From Macrostomum hystrix (lineage: Eukaryota; Platyhelminthes; Macrostomidae), in contig CATNEN010000010.1 in the NCBI GenBank assembly GCA_950097015.1, positions 1,938,501-2,002,500 on the forward strand: 64,000 bases of DNA, in the 5' to 3' direction. Positions 43,863 through 55,970 of the stretch are shown here, in pieces. Under the pieces are notes generated by a model. It searched no databases and was not told the DNA's origin. It saw only the letters and a program-made list of their open reading frames with translations. The translations under genes and the position numbers were made by a program. Every line of letters starts with the position of its first letter. Within the stretch, counting starts at the first letter, position 1.

Positions 43863-44817
43863 AGCTAGTCTAGCAATCCATTCTATTCCTTCTTCCAGTG
43901 GGCTAGTCTAGCAATCCATTATATTCCTTCATCCAGTGGGCTAGTCTAGCAATCCATTCTATTCCTTCATCCAGTGGGCTAGTCTAGCAATCCATTCTAT
44001 TCCTTCATCCAGTGGGCTAGCCTAGCAATCCATTATATTCCTTCATCCAGTGGGCTAGTCCAGCAATCCATTATATTCCTTCATCCAGTGGGCTAGTCTA
44101 GCAATCCATTCTATTCCTTCATCCAGTGGGCTAGTCTAGCAATCCATTCTATTCCTTCATCCAGTGGGCTAGTCTAGCAATCCATTCTATTCCTTCATCC
44201 AGTGGGCTAGTCCAGCAATCCATTCTATTCCTTCATCCAGTGGGCTAGTCTAGCAATCCATTCTATTCCTTCATCCAGTGGGCTAGCCTAGCAATCCATA
44301 ATATTCCTTCATCCAGTGGGCTAGTCTAGCAATCCATTATATTCCTTCATCCAGTGGGCTAGTCTAGCAATCCATTCTATTCCTTCATCCAGTGGGCTAG
44401 TCTAGCAATCCATTCTATTCCTTCATCCAGTGGGCTAGTCTAGCAATCCATTCTATTCCTTCATCCAGTGGGCTAGTCTAGCAATCCATTCTATTCCTTC
44501 ATCCAGTGGGCTAGTCTAGCAATCCATTATATTCCTTCATCCAGTGGGCTAGTCTAGCAATCCATTCTATTCCTTCATCCAGTGGGCTAGTCTAGCAATC
44601 CATTCTATTCCTTCATCCAGTGGGCTAGTCTAGCAATCCATTATATTCCTTCATCCAGTGGGCTAGTCTAGCAATCCATTCTATTCCTTCATCCAGTGGG
44701 CTAGTCTAGCAATCCATTATATTCCTTCATCCAGTGGGCTAGTCTAGCAATCCATTATATTCCTTCATCCAGTCAGTGGGCTAGTCTAGCAATCCATTAT
44801 ATTCCTTCATCCAGTGG
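43863..44817. repeat. 38-bp minisatellite, ~25 units
   Basis: Units contain CTAGTCTAGCAATCCATT and CTATTCCTTCATCCAGTGGG, with CTATT/TATATT and TCTAGC/CCTAGC variants. The last unit has a CAGT duplication at about 44771. The array ends about 120 bases past the calpain stop codon. Confidence 0.95.
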
Positions 44818-44937
44818 GCAAATGATAAGAGCCAGTAAACAGTCAAGCAAGTGTGCTTTATGCAAAGAATTTCTTAGAATTGTCGTCGTCCAATAAGTTA
44901 ATTTTCAATCTCCGGGTTGGAAGGCTCGGCGGCCAGC

Positions 44938-47900
44938 TCAGACCACCTCCCAGTCGTCCAGTGTGCACAGCGAGCAGCGCAACGAGACGCCGCTGATTGG
45001 TCGGCCGTCCCAGCCAATCAGAGTCGTTTCGTGTCCAGTCGGAGTGGCCGACTCGCCAATGCTGATGTGGCCTACTGGCGACTTTGTGAAAGATCCCACG
45101 GAGCTATGGTACACCTGCGGATGTGCGTAGGTAGACTTGAAAATATTTTTATGCTTTCAAAAACACTTTTTAAGCCTTTAGGACGAATTTCCCTCAAGCA
45201 AAATGGCCAGCCAAAAATCAGATTGCAAGTGAAGCAAAGCAGGAACAGGAAGCGCAGCACACCACCTGTGTGACAGTGTGACTCTGAAGGTTGAGGCATT
45301 CGACTAAGGAATTCCTGGCAGAATGGGAGCTAATTTGCCTGCTGCTAAAACGCAATTCTTGTCGTCTTCCTTTTTTTAAAAGGAGGAAAAACACCGAAGG
45401 GAAAAATTGAAGAACGGCGAAAAATTCCCATCCCACGTCGCCAGAAGCGGGAGAATGCAGGGAAGAAAGCTCGCGTTGGAGCCCGCAACAACACAGCGGA
45501 GATCCCGCTGCGGCCTCTGCCCTGACTGGGGGCAGCCGTGTGACCCGTCAGCTGCCAGAGAGAGTGGGGCAGAGGGAGAAAAGGGAGAAATAAAATCAAT
45601 GAAAAATGCAGCGCTCAGCCAGGCAGAGGAATGGGGCAGACTGGAAGACGAGGAGCGGCCCCAGAAATTTCTCCCCGGCGGTTTTGGAGGCTTGAAGCGG
45701 ACTGCTTGGAAGGGTCCTCAAGCGGAGACGGCCGTCTCTCTCAATGCTCGGGCAGTTTGTGAATTAGGCAAATCAAGTGGTCGGATTGGCGCTGCCTGTT
45801 ACTGCCCCGGCCCTCCTAATTACAAGCCAGCGCTGCCGGCCTAGGGGCTTCCAATTTGATTTTTCTGGGTCGGAGAGCCTGGCCGTGTCGAGATGGAGTG
45901 GGCCGCTCTCTCGCTTTTCTCTCATTCATTCTCTCTGTCTCATTCTCCGCATTCTCTGCAATTTTCTTTACTCTCAAACGGAGGGAGAAGGCGGCGGGCC
46001 GTTTCCGGCTTGTTAGACGCCACGCTTGGCTTCACTGGCTGACGACAGCCCCCCTCCGCACTGACCGGTGCACTTTAAATATACTCCGAGCTGCCATCGA
46101 TTGACTACTCAAAGAGTAGTATTATCTCAGGTCTTTAATTTCTTAATCAAGATGGGTGCTCATAAATTTACACCATGCACATTCAACCCATCGCTTCTCT
46201 CAACCCTCCCCCAGTGTGTACATTCAGCCCACCTCTTACAACCCTCCCCCCAGTGTGTACATTCAGCCCACCTCTTTCAACCCTCCCCCAGTGTGTACAT
46301 TCAGCCCACCTCTTACAACCCTCCCCCCAGTGTGTACATTCAGCCCACCTCTTACAACCCTCCCCCCAGTGTGTACATTCAGCCCACCTCTTACAACCCT
46401 CCCCCCAGTGTGTACATTCAGCCCACCTCTTACAACCCTCCCCCCAGTGTGTACATTCAGCCCACCTCTTTCAACCCTCCCACAGTGTGTACATTCAGCC
46501 CACCACCTCTTACAACCCTCCCCCAGTGTGTACATTCAGCCCACCACCTCTTACAACCCTCCCCCAGTGTGTACATTCAGCCCACCTCTTTCAACCCTCC
46601 CCAAGTGTGTACATTCAGCCCACCTCTTTCAACCATCCCCAAGTGTGTACATTCAGCCCACCTCTTTCAACCCTCCCCAAGTGTGTACATTCAGCCCACC
46701 TCTTTCAACCCTCCCCAAGTGTGTACATTCAGCCCAGGGTAAATTTAAATCTTCTGAACCCCCAAGTGTACACTTTAGCCATTTGATTTGGAGGTGAAAA
46801 TCCTACTCACATCGATCTGTACCGGCTCGCCCAGTTTGTACCGGTGAATGAGCAGTCTCAGGTCGGTCTCAAACGTATCGCCCGACTGTGGCTCGGCGTA
46901 ATAATACCGACTGTACCAATCCGTCACGCTGGAGTTCTGGCAGGCCACGCGGAGCTTCACCTTCACGTCGGCGGGCTTGCGGCTAAGCGAGGCGGCCAGG
47001 CCGGTGAGCCGCTGCACGACTAGGCGGGACACCGAGATCTTGCGCTTCGGAGTCAGACAGCTGACTGTACCCGAATCGGTAGCTGTGAATGGCCTGGTGG
47101 CAGGGGATTAGCAGCAGCAGTAGTAACAGTACAGTAAGAGGACACACCACCCCAATATTTACCCGAGCTGATGCTCACACTCATTTTACAACCAGCAAAT
47201 GAACTGTCTTGCTGGAGGACACGAGTGGCATCCTTGGCTGTGACTCGAACTCCCGACCTCAGGGTCAGAAGTAAAATACTCTAACTAACCACTGAATTAC
47301 AAGCTCTCTTGTAGAATCAATACTACTTATAGTAGCAGTGCAGTATTACTCTGAGCTCAGACTCACCTGAGCTCAAATCCCATCACGCTGAAGGCCCTCA
47401 GAGTGAAGCTGACGTCGCCATTGTCGCCGAATAGCGGTAGCAGCACGTAGCACCCGGGTGGCAGGCTGGCTCCCATGGTGATCGCGGCTCGCCGCTCAGG
47501 CGCAGAGCGAGCCACAAGGCGCGCGGACGGCGGGCTGGAGTGCGGCGGTAGCCGGCATTCGCGGTTGTCCTCGGCCCGCAGCAGCTCCAGACCCATCGGC
47601 GCCAGGAGGTCGGGCTGGCAGGCGGCCTCGGGTCCGCCCTGCTCCAAACAGACTGTCACCGTCTGGAAGCTGTCACCGCGAACGCGAAGGCAGAACTGAG
47701 GCTCAGTTGTCGGACTGTCGAAGCCCCATCGACCAGTAAGTGTGCTGACGTGCCAGTGCCGGCTGTCCTCACTAGCCAGGCTCATGTCCAGGTCGCTGAA
47801 GCGCGCCATTGCATCCTGCAGGTTGATCCTGAGGTAGAGGATAGGCGCTGATGGAGTGTAAGCTCTTCTAAGCTTATTGATTAAGCTTCTGAGTTCGTGT

Positions 47901-50900
47901 GGGGAGAATATTTTTTATATTCTTTCCCTCATGTGCATACTACGCAGATTCGTTCATATAGGCGAAAATTCTTACATCCCTTACCCGAATGTCCACTAGT
48001 GCACATAGAAAAAACTCCTCAACCAAGAGTATTTTCTATACATTCTATACACTCAGCATACATTCTAAACATTCCTTACCCCAGAGTACATTCCCTTAGA
48101 GTACATTACCCTTAGAGTACATTCTAAACATTCCTTACCCCAGAGTACATTCTAAACATTCCTTACCCCAGGGTACATTCTAAACATTCCTTACCCCAGA
48201 GTACATTCTAAACATTCCTTACCCCAGAGTACATTCTAAACATTCCTTACCCCAGAGTACATTCTAAATATTCCTTACCCCAGAGTACATTCTAAATATT
48301 CCTTACCCCAGAGTACATTGTAAATATTCCTTACCCCAGAGTACATTCTAAACATTCCTTACCCGAATAAGCATTCCACTAACTCGTTCAGTTTAGTACA
48401 TATTTGTTTCTGGGTGTTTGTACTATTTAAAATCCAAAACTGCCGACTGCCAAAACGGAAATGAAAGTAACTGACACGCAAATCACATTCAATATCCGGA
48501 TTAAAAATTAAATGTCTAATGCGTGAGAGTTAGTCAATATTGTCGAGGCATAAAGAAACTGGCTTACTGGTAGTAAATACATGCTAGAGTGCTATTCGTG
48601 TTTAATCCACTGCAGAATTTATAAATATACTTCGAGTCTTAGTACTTTAGAAGTTAATCTATCGCGAACAGTTTAAATTGATGTTTTTAGCGATTTGAGT
48701 AAAAATAAAAAACTGCCATCGCTTCAAAAAATGCTCGCAACGCACTAATAAAGTAGTTGTGAAGGCAAACTTACCAGAAAATGCAATCCGCCTTGAACCA
48801 GTGATTCACTTTACTAGCTGACTCCACATCCAGCTGATTCCATTCAGGACCGCTGAGGTGTTTGCGAGGTGGTGGACTCAGTGAAAAGACACTAGCCTCA
48901 GTGAAGGGACAGTAGCCTCAGTGAATAGACAGTAGCCTCAGTGAAGAGACAGTAGCCTCAGTGAAGAGACAGTAGCCTCAATGAAGGGACTGTAGCCTCA
49001 GTGAAGAGACAGTAGCCTCAGTGAAGGGACAGTAGCCTCAGTGAAGGGACAGTAGCCTCAGTGAAGGGACAGTAGCCTCAGTGAAGGGACAGTAGCCTCA
49101 GTGAAGAGACAGTAGCCTCAGTGAAGAGACAGTAGCCTCAGTGTAAGGACAGTAGCTTCAGTGAAGGGACAGTAGCCTCAGTGAAGAGACAATAGCCTGA
49201 GTAGCCTCAGTGAAGGGACAGTAGCCTCAGTGAAGGGACAGTAGCCTCAGTGAAGAGACAGTAGCCTCAGTTTAAGGACAGTAGCCTCAGTGAAGGGACA
49301 GTAGCCTCAGTGAAGAGACAGTAGCCTCAGTGAAGAGACAGTAGCCTCAGTGTAAGGACAGTAGCTTCAGTGAAGGGACAGTAGCCTCAGTGAAGGGACA
49401 GTAGACTCATTGAAGGGACAGTAGCCTCAGTGTAAGGACAGTAGCTTCAGTGAAGGGACAGTAGCCTCAGTGAAGGGACAGTAGACTCATTGAAGGGACA
49501 GTAGCCTCAGTGAAGAGACAGTAGCTTCAGTGAAGAGACAGTAGCCTCAGTGAAGAGACAGTAGCCTCAGTGAAGAGACAGTAGCCTCAGTGAAGAGACA
49601 GTAGCCTCAGTGAAGGGACAGTAGCCTCAGTGAAGAGACAGTAGCCTCAGTGAAGAGACAGTAGCCTCAGTGAAGAGACAGTAGCCTCAGTGAAGGGACA
49701 GTAGCCTCAGTGAAGGGACAGTAGCCTCAGTGAAGGGACAGTAGCCTCAGTGAAGGGACAGTAGCCTCAGTGAAGGGACAGTAGCCTTAGTGAAGGGAAA
49801 ATATACTATTGACAATAGACCCCAATCTTACCCGTCTCGCCAGGGCCCCAGCCATTCGCTGCCGTCATGGAAGTGAGCAGTCTGCAGTTTGAGCAGCCAG
49901 ACTCGAGTGCCGTCCTGCAATTGCACCGGCTGCACATCAGTCAGCAGGTAGCCGCGGCCATAGACTAAATTCTCCGAAGTGCGGTCGCCAGTTTGCTTCC
50001 CTTTTCCTTCGGGCTAATTAAAAGAATGCAGGAATAACGAGAGGGAGCATAGACAATAAGCGATGGCCGTTTCTCGCTTGTACACCATCGCGACCAGTCT
50101 ATATAACCAAAGCCAAAATTCATCAAATCAGGATGCACATTGTTTATTCTCTATTTTTAAAACAAAGAATGTCTCTTATGTAGAAAACTCTGTTTAAAAT
50201 ATTCCGAGCGGAAAAAATCCAAGAGCTCTTTTCCATTTGATCCACGGCGCTCCCCGCCGCTGCTTTGGTAATCAAGCCCGCCCGGACCGTCAAAGAGCGT
50301 CGAAGGGAGAGAGAAAAGACGGGCCCAGACCACGGAAGCAGACGAGCCAGGCTGCAGAGGCAAAGAGAAGCTGATTTGGGCGGCATCTGAGGCCTGGGGC
50401 AGCGGGTTGGGATGGCCGCCATGGAGAATGTAATTTAATTTTCTCGAGAATTTAATCAGCCCGCGTCGAGGCCGGGTGCCAGGCTGAAACAAAAAAGGCG
50501 TTCTGTCTCTGTAGGCAAGCCCCCCGGCTTCCGGCGAGCCGCGAATCTGCCACGAAGGCGGGGTGGCTGCTGAGAAGGCGGCCCGCTTTCCAGCCTGGCG
50601 CCGTTTCAATTTTTTTGCTCAAAAAATGTTGAATTCCTAGCGCCTGCTCCGCAGAAATTTATTCAGACGCAATAAAGTCTTTACAGAATCGTTGCTGCGT
50701 TTTACAATTTTTATATGTATTACCCGCATTCGGGGATAAAAATACGATTAATTAAATGGCACTCGCAGATGACAGCAATGACAGCAGAACAAACCCGAGT
50801 GCTGAACAGCAGCAGCCCGTCCCTGCGCACGTGGCACTGCAATATGCGGGCTAGACGCTCTCGAGCGTCCGGGTTGGACAAGTCCACCTGGCCCTGCAGC

Positions 50901-51946
50901 AGCCGCAGGTCCCAGTGGTCAGGGATGCCTCGGCCGAAGCTGGCGACGGCGTCGGCCACGCGTCCGTGGGCGAGAGATGCATAGCCGCCATGCAGCCTGT
51001 GCAGACGAATTAAAAAGCAAAAAATAGAAACGTTTTTCATTCTCTTTCCGTTTTCCTCTGTTATGTGGTATACGGTCGCATCGTAGTAATGCATACGCTG
51101 GCTTTGAAGATCGAACATAAAAATACTGCCTAAAAGGAGAGAAAAACACTAAACATTTGAAAAATTCCGTTTCTAATGATTCACATGACTGTCAACTACA
51201 TACTCGCTATCTACTCAAGAAATCTACTAGTATTCATGGGGTAAAATTTGCTAGTCCTATATACTAAATCACAGGATCAGATACGTCTTACGATCCACAA
51301 TCGTACGAGCTACAAGTTCGCTAGCCAGAAAATACAAAGGGATTTGCTCTGCCTGTCGCGTGTTTCCACACTCTCACTTGGCGTAGGCCTTCTCCAACAA
51401 GGCGCTCCAAAACTCGGCCCCGTCCTCCGACCGGCAGCGCAGCAGCTGACCGTCCCTCGCTGGCAGACGATCGTCCACCACCACCTCGTAGACGCGACCC
51501 AGTCGGCCGAACGCAAACTGCACAATCCCCGGGTGGAATTTGCAGCCATAGTCCTGGTGAGCGTAGCCTGGGATCACCTGTGCGAGCAGGTTGGGCCGCA
51601 CCGTAAGTACAGCGCAGGCTGTGGCGAACCAGGCCGCTCCGCCGCGCTCACTGCCGACGACATCAGCGCCGGACACTCCATCAGAGAGCAAGTGCGGCTT
51701 CACGGCCAGCTCAGGCGGACGCAGCCACTCGACGCCGACGTTGCTGACGCCGGTGCCAACAGTCTGGGGAAACTCCGGGTCCTCGAATTTGCGCCGCAGA
51801 GTGATGTGATTCCGGCGCAATGTCTGCAACGGGGGTGAGGGGAGAGCATCGCATAGGACGACCCAGTTCGTATGCTATACGAATCTCGAATCAAATGTTT
51901 TGCTTACCCTAAAGCTCTGGCCCTTGTACTTGACGATTGACGACAT
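44938..51946 (-). CDS. Calpain-5/6-type protein lacking all three catalytic residues
   Basis: There are eight exons: 51946-51908, 51823-51378, 50996-50795, 50013-49832, 48852-48775, 47828-47367, 47093-46811 and 45114-44938. They total 1869 nt (622 aa); every junction is GT-AG and every phase agrees. The start is MSSIVKYKGQSFR; the CysPc domain follows (LRRKFEDPEFP, VEWLRPPEL, EFWSALLEKAYAKLHGGY), then domain III (RHWHVSTLTGRWG) and a C2-like end (PVQIDVYHSSVGSF). The active Cys motif GDCWF is GAAWF (Cys to Ala, ~residue 77), GHAYS is GRGYL (His to Arg, ~249), and RNPWG is QTAHF (Asn to Thr, ~274). It is therefore predicted to be a pseudoprotease, as known for mammalian CAPN6 and fly CalpC, acting by binding rather than cutting. 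A CATAAA lies about 75 bases past the stop. Confidence 0.93.
46180..46737. repeat. 38-39-bp minisatellite in calpain intron 7, ~14 units
   Basis: Units contain CAGTGTGTACATTCAGCCCA and CCTCTTACAACCCTCC or TTTCAACCCTCC. The array lies about 75 bases before the exon 7 donor. The long plus-strand ORFs are artefacts. Confidence 0.93.
47150..47312 (-). mobile_element. tRNA-derived SINE in calpain intron 6
   Basis: The minus strand shows TTCAGTGGTTAGTTAGAG, GGGAGTTCGAGTC, CAGCAAGACAGTTCAT and AAAATGAGTGTGAGCATCAG in the same order as the SINE at 36448-36765. It lies entirely inside the 273-bp intron. Confidence 0.75.
48062..48366. repeat. 28-bp minisatellite in calpain intron 5, ~10 units
   Basis: Units contain AGAGTACATTCTAAACATTC and CTTACCCC with little variation. 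Confidence 0.93.
48885..49797. repeat. 20-bp minisatellite in calpain intron 4, ~45 units
   Basis: Units of CAGTGAAGGGACAGTAGCCT with GAAGAGAC and GTAAGGAC variants fill nearly the whole 979-bp intron. The coding (minus) strand of each unit is pyrimidine-rich (CTACTGTCCCTTCACTGAGG). Confidence 0.95.
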
Positions 51947-52736
51947 GGGAGAGTTTCAGAGCTTTCTCAAAACTCAGAAATCCATCATTTTGCGTTCTTC
52001 TTAATTTCTATGCCGAATTCGCTCTAATTCCTTAGCAAACTGAGCCGGCAGCTTTTGTTCTCTACTCGCATCTCGAGATTCGCACCCAGCTGCAGAACCC
52101 ATCCACTGTGCTCATGTGCACATTGAGTACGCTTTAAGTGAATGTACATTTGCTCAGCAGGTGTGCTCAGCGCATTGAAAAACTATTTTATTGTGCAAAA
52201 TTTATTTCTTGGTTGTCAAGCAACCCACTTTCCATTGTGCAGAGCGTTTCAGTGCTGCTCACGGGGCCTAAGGCGAAAATCTTACGCCTTCTTAGAAATA
52301 TGCGATATCGTTCCTACTGTGGGATCAAAACCCTCACAACTGCTTTGAATATTATGGTGTTTTTTAATTGAGCCCAAAACTGAAGAACACAGAAGTACGC
52401 ACAGAAGTTCGCATAATATTCATTGCTCTCTCGTGCTCGGAGAGCACACACGAGAATGCTTTGAGAAGATGGGGAAATTCAAGAAGCAAATTATTGGCAG
52501 TAGTCAGTACTCTGCGGCCTGAAAAGCTACTTATCGCATGCTAATTTGAGCAATTCTCTAACCTTAGTGTACGACTAATCTGCTACAAGGTCAAACTGCA
52601 GCTACTAAATTAATATCCTCAAATCAATGTCATCTATCCTCTCAATTGTAGAATCTTGGAGCAGTAGTTGCCTAGCTTGATGAGCTAACAATAAATGAAA
52701 TTAATTCACATCATATAGTCTACTTACGATAGATAA
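51947..52736. other. 5' flank of the calpain gene
   Basis: This is upstream of the minus-strand ATG. It is presumably promoter and 5' UTR; short ORFs are unsupported. Confidence 0.4.
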
Positions 52737-53062
52737 CTCTCCTCTCCTCTCCTCTCCTCTCCTCTCCTCTCCTCTCCTCTCCTCTCCTCTCCTCTCCTCT
52801 CCTCTCCTCTCCTCTCCTCTCCTCTCCTCTCCTCTCCTCTCCTCTCCTCACCTCTCCTCTCCTCTCCTCTCCTCTCCTCTCCTCTCCTCTCCTCACCTCA
52901 CCTCACCTCTCCTCTCCTCTCCTCTCCTCTCCTCTCCTCTCCTCTCCTCTCCTCTCCTCTCCTCTCCTCTCCTCTCCTCTCCTCTCCTCTCCTCTCCTCT
53001 CCTCTCCTCTCCTCTCCTCTCCTCTCCTCTCCTCTCCTCTCCTCTCCTCTCCTCTCCTCTCC
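52737..53062. repeat. (CCTCT)n pentanucleotide array, ~65 copies
   Basis: A near-perfect CTCTC repeat of pure pyrimidine, with a few CCTCA units in the middle (52849-52908). Confidence 0.98.
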
Positions 53063-53579
53063 GCTGGCTGTTTGACCAGGATTTCAAATGCCACATGAGC
53101 TCTGGAGGTCAATAGTGGAATTGAGCACGACAAGAGGAGGCCGAATTCGCACGCTCCCCAGCCTCCAATATTCTCCGCAAACAGGCCGCAACAACGTTCG
53201 CAGCCTCTAAACTGGCCCTTCTATCCCCACCTTCCCTCTGCCTCCTGGGTGGACTCACTGCCAGTCTCTGCGCGACATCGATATGCGGCTTGCACTCGCA
53301 ATACAGCGACAAAGTAGGGCCCGCTCAACTAAGCCTTCTCAACTAAGCTTGGCTTTTTGCCCATTGCTACACCTCTCGCCCGCTGCATTCGCAGCTCGAA
53401 CACCTTCGAGTGACCTCAGCCGCTGCCTCGGTTGCCCCCTCATAAATAATAATTATCACTGGCGCTTTATTTTCTCTCATTCAGCAATTTCTTTCTCCGC
53501 TCTGCTCGTAAACTAAAAGTATCTGGTGTACTCTCTGTGCTTCTTCACCTTCTCCGAGTTACATATGCGAACTCCACAA

Positions 53580-53950
53580 TCTACCTCACCCTCTCACTGT
53601 CCCTCTCCCTCACCCTCACCCTCACCCTCTCCTTTTCCCTCTCCCTCACCCTCTTACTCACCCTCACCCTCTTACTCACCCTCACCCTCTTACTCACCCT
53701 CACCCTCTTACTCACCCTCACCCTCTTACTCACCCTCACCCTCTCCCTCTCCCTCACCCTCTCCCTCACCCTCTTACTCACCCTCACCCTCTTACTCACC
53801 CTCACCCTCTTACTCACCCTCACCCTCTTACTCACCCTCACCCTCTCCCTCTCCCTCACCCTCTCCCTCACCCTCTTACTCACCCTCACCCTCTCCCTCT
53901 CCCTCACCCTCTTACTCATTCTCTTTCTCACCCTCTCCCTCATTCTCGCA
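53580..53950. repeat. CCCTCA-based array, 6- and 18-bp periods
   Basis: CTCACC hexamers are mixed with CTCTTACTCACCCTCACC units; a block of about 110 bases is itself duplicated. Confidence 0.93.
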
Positions 53951-54039
53951 ATCCCCTCCCCCCCTGTGCCCTATTTTATCTCTCTTCCCCTCTTTTCCCC
54001 TTCCCACTAAGCTTACATCTTCCTTCCCTTCATTTCTCG

Positions 54040-54190
54040 GCACTATCTTGTCTTCCATATCTCACATGGCAAGGGCGGCGGTTGCATTTAATATCTTGTC
54101 TTCCATATCTCACATGGCAAGGGCGGCGGTTGCATTTAATATCTTGTCTTCCATATCTCACATGGCAAGGGCGGTGGTTGCATTTAATGA
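54040..54190. repeat. 48-bp direct repeat, three units
   Basis: Three consecutive units contain ATCTTGTCTTCCATATCTCA and CATGGCAAGGGCGG, nearly identical. Confidence 0.92.
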
Positions 54191-54309
54191 ACGGATTTAA
54201 AAACTCGAAAACAACAAGTTGTCTTGCGCCACTGGGAGAGAAACAAGCTGAGCTCCTTTGGAGGCGGCCTCAGAGATGCCACACTGAGGGACCCAGTAGC
54301 TAATTAGAT

Positions 54310-55233
54310 ACTTCCCCTCAACCTTTCTTCTCCGAACCATTTCTTCCCCTCACACTTTCTTCCCCTAACCGCTCCTTCCCCTCACCCTTTCTTCCCCTCA
54401 CCCTTTCTTCCCCTCACCCTTTCTTCCCCTCACCCTTTCTTCCCCTCACCCTTTCTTCCCCTCACCCTTTCTTCCCCTCACCCTTTGTTCCCCTCACCCT
54501 TTGTTCCCCTCACCCTTTGTTCCCCTCACCCTTCCTTCCCCTCACCCTTCCTACCCTCACGCTCCATTCCTCTCACCTTCCTTCCCCTCACCTTCCTTCC
54601 ACTCACCTTCCCTCCCCTCACCCTTTCCCTCCCCTCACCCTTTCCCTCCCCTTACCCTTTTCTTTCCCTCATCCTTCCTTCCCCTCACCCTTCCTTCCCC
54701 TCACCCTTCCTTCCCCACACCTTCCTTTCCCTCACCCTTCATTCCCCTCACCTTCCTTACCCTCACCCTTCCTTCCCCTCACCCTTTGTTCCCCTCACCT
54801 TCCTTACCCTCACCCTTCCTTCCCCTCACCCTTTGTTCCCCTCACCCTTCCTTCCCCTCACCCTTTGTTCCCCTCACCCTTTTTTCCCCTCACCCTTCCT
54901 TCCCCTCACCCTTTGTTCCCCTCACCTTCCTTTCCCTCACCCTTCCTTCCCCACACCTTCCTTACCCTCACCCTTCCTTCCCCTCACCCTTTGTTCCCCT
55001 CACCCTTCCTTCCCCTCACCCTTTGTTCCCCTCACCCTTTTTTCCCCTCACCCTTCCTTCCCCTCACCCTTTGTTCCCCTCACCCTTTTTTCCCCTCACC
55101 CTTCCTTCCCCTCACCTTCCTTACCCTCACGCTCTATTCCTCTTACCTTCCTTCCCGTCACCCTTCCTTCCCCTCACCCTTTGTTCCCCTCACCCTTCCT
55201 TCCCTTCACCCTTCCTTCCCCTCACCCTTCCTT
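54310..55233. repeat. ~16-bp CCCCTCACCCTT array
   Basis: Pyrimidine-rich units of TTCCCCTCACCCTT with TCCTT, TTGTT and TTTT variants. Three long overlapping plus-strand ORFs here are low-complexity artefacts. Confidence 0.95.
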
Positions 55234-55565
55234 GAAAATCTTACTTTCATTCTACGCGATGTTCCCGGCTTTAAGTCATTTCTGGCAAGTCGGCGTCGAA
55301 TGTTCGGGGAGGTGGAGGTTCGCGAGGACGGCCTCGGGAACTGCTGAGCTGCCGACCCAGCCTACTCAAATATCACTCACCTATATCCCAGCCATGTCAG
55401 GCCCTGCACTGTGCGTTGGATAAACACTTCTGAGTAGACTGTCATCCACGGTGAGGCAACTCATCTTAGCGGGATGGGGAGCTCGCGGAAGCTGGCGACT
55501 CGGGTAACCCGAGGCCTCCTTCCCAAACAAAAGATGAGGCCACGACTGAGGCTTGGCAGAGCACA

Positions 55566-55609
55566 GGAAACATATAGATGGATTGATAGATAGATGGATA
55601 GATGGATAA

Positions 55610-55659
<50 letters not shown>

Positions 55660-55669
55660 GGATAGATAG

Positions 55670-55700
<31 letters not shown>

Positions 55701-55784
55701 GATAGATAGATAGATAGATGGATAGATAGATAGATGGATAGATAGATGGATAGATAGATAGATAGATAGATGGATAGATAGATG

Positions 55785-55815
<31 letters not shown>

Positions 55816-55916
55816 GGATAGATAGATGGATAAATAGATAGATGGATAGATAGATAGATAGATAGATGGATAGATAGATAGATAGATAGATGGATAGATA
55901 GATAGATAGATAGATG

Positions 55917-55947
<31 letters not shown>

Positions 55948-55970
55948 GGATAGATAGATAGATAGATAGT
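55566..55970. repeat. (GATA)n microsatellite, ~100 copies
   Basis: GATA tetranucleotides with scattered GATG and AATA units. ORFs in the other direction are artefacts. Confidence 0.98.

Noticed and set aside
46068-46797. Three overlapping Pro/Ser/His-rich ORFs of more than 200 codons
   Set aside because: They read through a 38-39-bp minisatellite inside calpain intron 7.
52893-53133. Arg-Glu-Gly repeat ORFs
   Set aside because: Translation of the CCTCT pentanucleotide array.
54485-55423. Pro/Ser-rich ORF of 312 codons
   Set aside because: Low-complexity translation of the CCCCTCACCCTT array; open in all three frames.
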